From contig JAHLLG010000003.1 in the NCBI GenBank assembly GCA_020444275.1, forward strand, positions 248,001 through 312,000: a DNA stretch of 64,000 bases. The letters are read 5' to 3'. Made by a program: the position numbers and the translations under genes. Source of the stretch: Bacteroidota bacterium. GTDB lineage: Bacteria; Bacteroidota; Bacteroidia; Bacteroidales; UBA12077. Shown here in pieces: positions 50,603 to 58,055 of the stretch (its first letter is position 1; every line of letters begins with the position of its first letter). The notes beneath the pieces were generated by a model. The model was given only the letters and a program-made list of their open reading frames with translations, ran no database searches and was not told where the DNA came from.

Positions 50603-50794
50603 ATGATGTTTTTAAAAATATTGTTAGGAACAGTTATATTGGTTTTATTGTCGGCACTAATTTTAGCCATTCGATATTATAAACAAAAGCAGTGGCCGCT
50701 ATGCAGCGCTTTTGGGAAAAATTTAAGCAATTATAAAAATTGTGTGGTGGGAAAAGTTGAAGATTGTGCTAAATATAATTATAGCTCTAAATAA
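50603..50794 (+). CDS. Small single-TM hypothetical protein
   Basis: 63 aa with N-terminal TM helix and RBS-like GGAGG; precedes terminator. Confidence 0.5.
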   Translation: MMFLKILLGTVILVLLSALILAIRYYKQKQWPLCSAFGKNLSNYKNCVVGKVEDCAKYNYSSK

Positions 50795-50798
50795 AGCA

Positions 50799-50833
50799 TA
50801 AAAAACCCTTCAAGATTTACTTGAAGGTTTTTT
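50799..50833 (+). terminator. Rho-independent terminator of the NAD-salvage operon
   Basis: aaaaaacccttcaag-attta-cttgaaggtttttt. Confidence 0.85.
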
Positions 50834-50854
50834 AGTTGCCTTTTAATAAGTTTT

Positions 50855-51715
50855 TTATTCTTCTTTTTCGTGAAAAACCAATACGGGTAACTTGGCTTCT
50901 TTTATTAATTTTTTAGTTGAACTTGGCTTAAATAATCGCTCAAGAAATTGTCTGTTTTCCTTTAAAGTAATAACTAAATTGGCATCTATATCTGATGAAT
51001 AGTCATTTATAAGTTGGGCAACATCATCGTTTTCTCTTTCCAATAGTGCTTTTACTTCAATTTTACTATATCCTGTTTTTTCTTTCACTGCATCCAGAAA
51101 TCCTGTTGTCTTCACTTTTTCTTCAAATTCGGTAGTGTCGGTAATATGCAGAGCAACAATTTCAGGATTCAAGGTTTGTATTAGTTTCAAAAACCTTTTC
51201 ATGGTAGTGATATCCTCTTCCTTGTAATTTGTTGCATAAACCACTTTCGAATAAGCAGTATATTCACTATCAGCAGGTATTACCCAAACAGGGCAGTTTA
51301 CATCAAAAATAATATCCATGTTGGTTGAATTTTGCGCCCAAAAACTTACATCAACCTTACTGTTTAAGATGACCATATCTGCCTTGTTATTGGAAACTAA
51401 CTCCTGTACAATAAATTTTGTTATACCAATTTCCGATAAAACATTAATTCCAATGTTAAAAGACAATTCGGATACAACTTTCTGAGATAACTGAAGCAAA
51501 TTTTCTTTAGCTTCTTTGGCTATTTCTTCAAGACCTTTCTGAATATGAACGGTCATGGCACCGGTTGCATCCGGTGCTCCCATTGGATATGCCTCAGGAT
51601 TTTGAACTGCTAAGAGTGTTAAATTCGTATTTAAATCTTTAGAAAGTTGAGCGGCATATTTTATAAATTCTTTCGAATTATCCGGTTCGTTAATTATTGC
51701 TAGTAGTGTTTTCAT
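50855..51715 (-). CDS. Universal stress protein (two-domain)
   Basis: MKTLLAIINEPDNSKEFIKYAAQLSKDLNTNLTLLAVQ..., Usp fold. Confidence 0.85.
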   Translation of the reverse strand: MKTLLAIINEPDNSKEFIKYAAQLSKDLNTNLTLLAVQNPEAYPMGAPDATGAMTVHIQKGLEEIAKEAKENLLQLSQKVVSELSFNIGINVLSEIGITKFIVQELVSNNKADMVILNSKVDVSFWAQNSTNMDIIFDVNCPVWVIPADSEYTAYSKVVYATNYKEEDITTMKRFLKLIQTLNPEIVALHITDTTEFEEKVKTTGFLDAVKEKTGYSKIEVKALLERENDDVAQLINDYSSDIDANLVITLKENRQFLERLFKPSSTKKLIKEAKLPVLVFHEKEE

Positions 51716-51752
51716 AATATAGTTTTTTAGATTCTACTTTTAGATTTATAAA

Positions 51753-51769
51753 TGCAACAGGTATGCCTT
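51753..51769 (-). promoter_or_regulatory. Sigma54-like promoter of the Usp gene
   Basis: Minus strand AAGGCATACCTGTTGCA; perfect GG-N10-GC and TTGCA. Confidence 0.6.
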
Positions 51770-51877
51770 AAATATTTCATTAGAATAAGAATGTGCTTAA
51801 ACTTATGTAAAGCCCAGAACTTAAGCGTGAATTAAAAACAATCTAGTCTCCACTAAATATATTCTGCGAAGTTTTGG

Positions 51878-51894
51878 TGTGGAAATATTCCCCA
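51878..51894. promoter_or_regulatory. Dyad site upstream of the Usp promoter
   Basis: TGTGGAAATATTCCCCA; 15/17 identical to 33914-33930. Confidence 0.5.
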
Positions 51895-52776
51895 TTAGTG
51901 TTTTTTAAATTTCTTTTTTACAATATATCCGAAAGTAGCAGCATTAAAAAAAGTAAAAAGACCGTAAATTACTGCAGGGATAGCCATCTTTGGATTTCCA
52001 AGGAAAACCTGGCTAGATGCAATGGTTATGGCCAGAGCACTATTTTGTATTCCAATTTCTACAACTAATGTAATAACTTTCTGCTTGGAGAATCCGGCAA
52101 AAAAACCAATTAGGTATCCGGAGAGCATTCCAAGCAGGTTTAGGGCAAGAGCATATGGTGCTGTTTCCCAATACATGTTAAAGGAAATATTATGATTTGT
52201 TTTATTTCCAACAATTGTAAAAGTAAATACTATGGCTAATAAACCTGTAGTAATATATTTCAGGTATTTCTCAAGCTTTTTTGATTTTTCGGGATATTTC
52301 ATCTGTGTAAGTAATCCCAAAAATGTTGGTAATAGGATCATAAACAGAATTTTAAAAACTGTCTTTAAAAATGGCATGGAAATAATTGCACTTTGGTCCA
52401 GAAATGCATTTAAAGCTAGGTAGGTGATTCCCGGAATGGATAATAAAATCAGTATACTGTTTATTGATGTTAATGATATGGACAATGCCACATCACCTTT
52501 TAAAAGATAGGTAATTAAATTTGAAGTTGCTCCTCCCGGACATGCAGCAATTAATACAATTCCTACTTTAACTACCGGAGGCAGATTTGAGAAATAAGCC
52601 AGAGCAAAAGCAATTGCAGGTAATAAGATCATTTGACAGCAGAGACCTATTAATAGTGCTTTGGGTAATTTAAAAGTACGTTTAAAGTCTTTGAAGCTTA
52701 GCGATAGACCTAAGTTATACATAATTAATGCAATAACTGCTGGTAACATGTATTGAGAGAAAAAAGTACTTTCCAT
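51895..52776 (-). CDS. Bile acid:sodium symporter (BASS/SBF) family transporter
   Basis: Multi-TM; ACPGGATSNLITYLLKGDVALSISLTSINSIL; EIGIQNSALAITIA. Confidence 0.92.
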   Translation of the reverse strand: MESTFFSQYMLPAVIALIMYNLGLSLSFKDFKRTFKLPKALLIGLCCQMILLPAIAFALAYFSNLPPVVKVGIVLIAACPGGATSNLITYLLKGDVALSISLTSINSILILLSIPGITYLALNAFLDQSAIISMPFLKTVFKILFMILLPTFLGLLTQMKYPEKSKKLEKYLKYITTGLLAIVFTFTIVGNKTNHNISFNMYWETAPYALALNLLGMLSGYLIGFFAGFSKQKVITLVVEIGIQNSALAITIASSQVFLGNPKMAIPAVIYGLFTFFNAATFGYIVKKKFKKH

Positions 52777-52797
52777 AAAATCTGTTTTTAAGTTATT

Positions 52798-52814
52798 CGC
52801 AATCTCTGTACCAA
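52798..52814 (-). promoter_or_regulatory. Sigma54-like promoter of the BASS transporter
   Basis: Minus strand TTGGTACAGAGATTGCG; near-consensus -24 and -12. Confidence 0.62.
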
Positions 52815-52997
52815 CCGTTAATTTTAATTAAAAGTGGCATTCTGTAGAGCTATTCATAAAATGTAACCATGAAAATGGGTATTATTTGTACACTTTATTG
52901 AAACTAGTTAACAATAATTTAAAATTATTTCTTTTTAAGTGGTTGTTAATTAGATGTTTTTAATGTAAATAAAAAATAGAGTTTCATATGGAAGATA

Positions 52998-53014
52998 TTG
53001 GCATGCTTTTAATA
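52998..53014 (+). promoter_or_regulatory. Sigma54-like promoter of the lipoprotein gene
   Basis: TTGGCATGCTTTTAATA; strong -24, weak -12. Confidence 0.4.
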
Positions 53015-53051
53015 CTATACAATGCAATACGAACTTAAAAAGATTTTAGAG

Positions 53052-53510
53052 ATGAAAAAACACAGAAAACAAATGAAATTTAGTAATTTATTACTGATAT
53101 TGATGTCTTTAGTTTTTGTTGCATTTGTATCATGCAATAACTCTAATAAAAAACAGGAAAGCAATAAAGAAGAAATTGCAGAAGAAATTGAAGATGTTAA
53201 TGAGGAAATTGGTGAAATGTTAACTGAAGAAAAAAATGAACTAAAGCAAAATGTTAACAAAGCACTTAATGATTTTAATCAAAAGATTAGTGAGTTAGAA
53301 AGTGATATTGAAAGTGGAAAAAAAGAATTAAACTCAGAGACTGAAGAACAGCTTAACGAGATGAAAGCCAAACGTGATAAGTTAAAATCCAGGTTAAACG
53401 AAATGGGAAATCAAACAGAAGAAAGCTGGAAAGATTTTAAAGCTGAAGTTGAACACGATGTAAATCAGTTTAATGAAAGTGTAAAAGATTTCTTTAAGAA
53501 CAACAAATAG
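53052..53510 (+). CDS. Coiled-coil lipoprotein-like protein
   Basis: Signal/lipobox-like VFVAFVSCNNSNKK then Glu/Lys-rich heptads. Start at 53052 favoured by promoter position. Confidence 0.7.
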   Translation: MKKHRKQMKFSNLLLILMSLVFVAFVSCNNSNKKQESNKEEIAEEIEDVNEEIGEMLTEEKNELKQNVNKALNDFNQKISELESDIESGKKELNSETEEQLNEMKAKRDKLKSRLNEMGNQTEESWKDFKAEVEHDVNQFNESVKDFFKNNK

Positions 53511-53534
53511 AAATTAATTGAAGAAAAAGATTAA

Positions 53535-53566
53535 AGGGGGAAGTAAAAAAGCTTCCCTCTTTTTTA
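53535..53566 (+). terminator. Rho-independent terminator at island right end
   Basis: aggggg-aag-taaaaaa-gcttccctctttttt. Confidence 0.7.
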
Positions 53567-53606
53567 TAATTGAATCATATAATACTTTAATTTATTGTTA
53601 TTTACA

Positions 53607-53795
53607 GTCTCATTTTATTATCAAAAATGCATGGTTATTACTAATCCGGAAGCAATTAGCGATATCATGTCAAAACAAGACCCTCCGTTTTATTTTGCAA
53701 CTACAAATGAAGTAGAAGGATTAATTGATGCAGACTGTATTGATTGCAGGTTACAAGGTGGAACAACAGTTAAGCCCGATTTTTGGGTTGATTAA
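53607..53795 (+). pseudogene. 3'-terminal remnant of a DUF4249 gene
   Basis: FYYQKCMVITNPEAISDIMSKQDPPFYFATTNEVEGLIDADCIDCRLQGGTTVKPDFWVD aligns to the last ~60 aa of 869-2071 (FYCTECYVITDQETINDILSRQNPPHYYATTDDGEGIIDSDCIDCRTAGGTINKPDFWID); N-terminal part missing. Confidence 0.85.
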
Positions 53796-53955
53796 ATTAT
53801 TGTGATTGGAGTAAAGTCAGAAGAATGGATTTAATACAAAATGTAATATAGAGCTATATTTTAGAAAGGAATTTACCCACTTTTTAAAAATAGGAGGCAC
53901 TTAAAGCAACTTAGCATTAAATAATTAATACCTTTAAATCAAAAATGAATTTGGT

Positions 53956-55089
53956 ATGATATATAAATATAAAATTATCACGATACTGATACTGCTTACT
54001 GTTTTTATTGGATGTAAAGATGAATTCTTGCTACAATCGAATACGTACACCAGGATCCTTGTTGTAGATGGCCTAATTAGTAATAATCCAGGCCCTTATA
54101 CTGTAGAAATATCTTTTTCTACTCCCGTGAATGATTATCAAAGAATTCCTTATCAAGATTGCATTGTATCAATCATTGAGAATGAAAGTACTTACGAAAC
54201 ATTAAATGAAATAGAACCTGGCGTTTATGTATCTTCTGAGGATGGAATAAAAGGAACTATTGGTAATACCTATAGCCTTTCTATCGAAACTCCAGATGGT
54301 AAAACGTATTTATCAGCACCTCAACGCATTCAACCATTTGTTGGTATTGATTCTATTCACGAAAAATTAATATACAAAAATGATGATTCATATGTAAGAG
54401 GATTACCAGGTTATCAGTTTTATGTAACCTCTCAGATTGCCGAAAATAAGGATAGTTATTTTTTGTGGAAAATGATTGAAACATTTGAATATACAGCTAA
54501 TCGAAAATTAGCTACCATGTTTAATGTAGATTTGGAAACATTGACCTATTATATGGGACTTAACAGGTGCTGGAAAACCCAAAATGTGACATACTGTTAT
54601 GCTGCAAAAACAACAAATCTTTCTATACCTCAAATAAGAAATCAACCGTTGCATTTTGTTGGAACAGATACAAAACGTTTACAAGAGCGGTACAGCCTTT
54701 TAGTGGAACAATATTCGATCGATGAGGAAGCTTATCAGTTCTGGAAGAACATCGAAGATCAATTTTCTCAAGAGAATTTTTTGACTGTTGAGCAACCTAT
54801 TGATATTGTTGGTAATATTAAGAATACTAATGATCAATTTGAGCCTGTTTATGGATATTTTACCGTTGCTTCAGTATCTTCAAAAAGGATATTTGTTGAC
54901 CGCCCAAGAGTTAACTTTTATTTAAATGACGATTGCTCCTTAAATAAAGATATAGAAGAACTTCAAGAACGGACAACACCAGTATTTATTATAAGTACAG
55001 GTGAAGGATCTGCCGGTGTATCAGAGTCTTGCGTGAATTGCGAGATGGAAGGTGGGTTAGCACAAAAACCAGATTTTTGGATTGATTAA
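53956..55089 (+). CDS. DUF4249 domain-containing protein (lipoprotein)
   Basis: Lipobox-like VFIGCKDEF; paralogue of the left-flank genes; ends KPDFWID. Confidence 0.87.
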   Translation: MIYKYKIITILILLTVFIGCKDEFLLQSNTYTRILVVDGLISNNPGPYTVEISFSTPVNDYQRIPYQDCIVSIIENESTYETLNEIEPGVYVSSEDGIKGTIGNTYSLSIETPDGKTYLSAPQRIQPFVGIDSIHEKLIYKNDDSYVRGLPGYQFYVTSQIAENKDSYFLWKMIETFEYTANRKLATMFNVDLETLTYYMGLNRCWKTQNVTYCYAAKTTNLSIPQIRNQPLHFVGTDTKRLQERYSLLVEQYSIDEEAYQFWKNIEDQFSQENFLTVEQPIDIVGNIKNTNDQFEPVYGYFTVASVSSKRIFVDRPRVNFYLNDDCSLNKDIEELQERTTPVFIISTGEGSAGVSESCVNCEMEGGLAQKPDFWID

Positions 55090-55091
55090 AT

Positions 55092-55119
55092 AAAAAACCA
55101 CTCCTTGGGGGAAGTGGTC
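55092..55119 (-). terminator. Terminator oriented for minus-strand transcript
   Basis: Minus strand GACCACTTCCCCCAAGGAGTGGTTTTTT; directly downstream of the tRNA/tmRNA-like fragment. Confidence 0.6.
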
Positions 55120-55134
55120 GAAAGTGTACTTTTG

Positions 55135-55154
55135 TGGAGCCGGCGGGAGTCGAA
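55135..55154 (-). other. 3'-terminal tRNA/tmRNA-like fragment (possible att scar)
   Basis: Minus strand TTCGACTCCCGCCGGCTCCA = T-loop, 3' half T-stem (CCCGC), 3' acceptor strand (CGGCTCC) and discriminator A; the upstream GCGGG partner and the rest of the RNA are absent. Confidence 0.6.
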
Positions 55155-55311
55155 AAAATATTATAATAAACAGATAATCAAATAAATAGCATTATTAATT
55201 GAGGATTGGTGTCCGAATAGGTGATGTCGGGCAAGATTAAATATTTATCTTAATAATTCTTTCAAAATGAATTGATTTATTTAATTTTGTTGCAGTTTAA
55301 TTCATAATGAT

Positions 55312-55707
55312 ATGAGAAGGGTAAAAGCATTTACGTTAACAGAATTGTTGGTCGTTTTAATTATAATCGGAATATTGGTATTATTAGCAGTTCCTAATCT
55401 AATGCCATTAATATCTAGAGCGAGAAGCACTGAGGCAAAACTACAACTCGATTTTGTGCATCAGCTTGAGAAAAGTTATTTCTATATGTATTCACGTTAT
55501 TCTGATGATTTCGAAGAGATTGGATACGAACACGAGAAACTTGTTTCTGAGGGTGGTACGGCTAACTATGTAATTGAAATAGTTGAAGCTTCTACCAATA
55601 GTTTCAAAGCGAAAGCAACAGCGATTGTAGATTTTGATGGTGATGGCACGTTTAACGTGTGGGAAATTGATCAGGATAAGAATTTAAAAGAAGTCGTGAA
55701 AGATTAA
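55312..55707 (+). CDS. Type IV pilin/pseudopilin-like protein
   Basis: Prepilin N-terminus VKAFTLTELLVVLIIIGILVLLAVPNLMPLISRARSTEAK. Confidence 0.92.
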   Translation: MRRVKAFTLTELLVVLIIIGILVLLAVPNLMPLISRARSTEAKLQLDFVHQLEKSYFYMYSRYSDDFEEIGYEHEKLVSEGGTANYVIEIVEASTNSFKAKATAIVDFDGDGTFNVWEIDQDKNLKEVVKD

Positions 55708-55709
55708 TT

Positions 55710-56228
55710 ATGATCTATTTAAAAATCTTATTATTAATTATTTTAGCCTTTATTGTTTACCAGGATTTTCGATTTAAAGCAGTTTCCTGGATTTTTTTTC
55801 CTGTTGGTTTTGTATTAGGTATTGTTGTAGCCTTATTGGAAGTGAACTTGCATAATTTATTAATTAATAGTGCAACCATCTTACTTTTTCTGATATTTCA
55901 ACTGGCAATTATCATGTTGTTTACCCGGCTTAAGTATAAAAAAACAAAGAACGTTTTTAATTCGGTGTTTGGGTTGGGAGATATTTTATTTTTAACGATG
56001 ATCGTACCGTTCTTTTCACCCATAAATTTTCTACTATATTTTATTTTATCGCTGATTTTTACGCTGGTTACATTTATTCTTTTTTCAAAGACAAGAGTCC
56101 TAAAATCACCTCGAGTGCCTTTAGCCGGATTGCAATCGATGTTTTTAATCATTGTTATCATTTCACAAATTATTTGTAAGTTTAGTTTTTATAACGATTT
56201 TCTGATATTACAATATTTCATTGGATAG
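55710..56228 (+). CDS. Minimal A24 prepilin peptidase-like membrane protein
   Basis: Multi-TM with first Asp motif (YQDFRFKAVSWIFFP) and GxGD motif (FGLGDILFL); lacks N-terminal methylase domain; sits between pilin and ATPase. Confidence 0.8.
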   Translation: MIYLKILLLIILAFIVYQDFRFKAVSWIFFPVGFVLGIVVALLEVNLHNLLINSATILLFLIFQLAIIMLFTRLKYKKTKNVFNSVFGLGDILFLTMIVPFFSPINFLLYFILSLIFTLVTFILFSKTRVLKSPRVPLAGLQSMFLIIVIISQIICKFSFYNDFLILQYFIG

Positions 56229-57663
56229 TATGATAAAGGATGGATTTATAGAGATATCAACTGAACTGCAGCAGACCATTACAGCTGAACAGGCATGGCA
56301 TTATAGTATAATTCCTAAAGATGTTAAAGGTAACGAGTTGGAGTTTTACATTGATGAGGAAAAATATTCAAATGCTGTTATAGATGAGCTGGAACTACTC
56401 TTTGGTAAGAACATTCTACTTGAAAAGGTTCAATCGGATATACTCCAAAAATCGTTAGGAAAGTATTACCGAAAAAAGAAAAGTGGTGAACATTCTGCTG
56501 CTGATGTGTTTATCCCAAAATCAGATGATTTTCTAATAAACTTGATTTCTGAAGCAGATGATATCGGAAGTTCTGATATTCACATTGAAACATATGAAGA
56601 TCGTTGCAGAGTGAGAATGAGAATTGATGGTAAGCTCATAGAACGTTATGTTTTAAATAAAGAAGACTATCCTGCAATCATTAATAAAATAAAAATCAAG
56701 GCCAATCTTGATATTGCAGAAAAGCGTTTACCTCAGGATGGTCGTATTTTCTTTCACGATGGTGATCAAAAATTTGATATTCGGGTTTCGGTATTACCAA
56801 CTCTGTATGGCGAAAAGGTAGTAATGCGTCTATTGAGCAAAGATGCTACAGATATTGATATTGAGCTGTTGGGAATGAACAAGCAGCAATTAACGAATTA
56901 TCTGGAAGGAATTAAAAAACCACATGGGATTGTACTGATCAGTGGTCCTACCGGTTCAGGTAAAACAACCACATTGTATGCAACACTAAAAATTTTAAAT
57001 AAAGAACACTCCAATATTGTTACCATAGAAGATCCTATTGAATATACTCTAGAGGGTATTAACCAGGTACAGTTAAAAGAGAGTATCGGTTTAACATTTG
57101 CAAGTGCTTTAAGAACTTTTCTAAGGCAAGATCCCGATGTGATTATGCTAGGTGAGATTCGCGATGGAGAAACAGCAAAAATGGCTGTTCGTGCAGCTTT
57201 AACAGGACATCTGGTATTATCAACAATTCATACCAACTCAGCCTGGGGTACCATTTCAAGGTTAATGGACATGGGAGTTCCACCATTTTTAGTGGCAAAT
57301 ACACTGAACTTGTCTGTTGCGCAAAGGTTAGTTCGTTTACTCTGTCCCGTTTGCAAAGAAAAGCAACAATTTGATCCAACACTCTATCCACGAAACTTTA
57401 AAGCTCCTCACGCAATAAAAGAACATTATGTTGCAAAAGGTTGTGATGAGTGCTTTTATACAGGATATAAGGGACGTAAAGCGGTCTATGAAATTATACC
57501 GGTTAATCACGATCTTGCTGAAAGAATTAGGCAACAGACAACCGATGATGAAAAGTTGATTAAGAAATATAAATTTAAATCACTTTCCAATTCTGCTTTT
57601 GAGCTGTTTAGCTCCGGACATACATCAATAGAGGAAATATATCCGATTCTTATTAATTCATAA
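56221..57663 (+). CDS. PilB/GspE-type assembly ATPase
   Basis: GPTGSGKTTTLYATL, Asp/His boxes (TIEDPIEYTLEGINQVQ, TGHLVLSTIHTNSAW), Zn cysteines (LLCPVCKEK...GCDECFYTGYKGR). Confidence 0.95.
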   Translation: MDSMIKDGFIEISTELQQTITAEQAWHYSIIPKDVKGNELEFYIDEEKYSNAVIDELELLFGKNILLEKVQSDILQKSLGKYYRKKKSGEHSAADVFIPKSDDFLINLISEADDIGSSDIHIETYEDRCRVRMRIDGKLIERYVLNKEDYPAIINKIKIKANLDIAEKRLPQDGRIFFHDGDQKFDIRVSVLPTLYGEKVVMRLLSKDATDIDIELLGMNKQQLTNYLEGIKKPHGIVLISGPTGSGKTTTLYATLKILNKEHSNIVTIEDPIEYTLEGINQVQLKESIGLTFASALRTFLRQDPDVIMLGEIRDGETAKMAVRAALTGHLVLSTIHTNSAWGTISRLMDMGVPPFLVANTLNLSVAQRLVRLLCPVCKEKQQFDPTLYPRNFKAPHAIKEHYVAKGCDECFYTGYKGRKAVYEIIPVNHDLAERIRQQTTDDEKLIKKYKFKSLSNSAFELFSSGHTSIEEIYPILINS

Positions 57664-58055
57664 TTTACTTCATTTATACGAAAACGTTATTTAAAATGAG
57701 AATAAATAAAGTATTAATTGAACCAATAAAAGCATTAAGGTTCTGAAATAATTTTTAGCGTTAAATAATAATCAACAAAAGAGCTTTTTTTTGTTAATAA
57801 TTTCTCTGTTCATTAAAATAAAAAGGACACACAACTATTTAGGTTGTTTATGTCATTTTATACAATTATCAATTTACTACGGTTATTTTTATATGTGAAA
57901 ATCAAGAAAATGGTTTTAAAATATACAAGAAATTGTATATGTTTTTTAACATATTTTGATTTAAAAATTGAATTGATCCAAATGCATAAATTCGTAGTGA
58001 TTTTATTAACCAAATAAATTCCCTTTCAAAAAATAGTTTAATTAAATTAATACTT

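Noticed and set aside
55198-55235. Possible IS-end remnant (ggattggtgtccgaataggtgatgtcgggca)
   Set aside because: No transposase, no matching terminal repeat in the window; too short to support.
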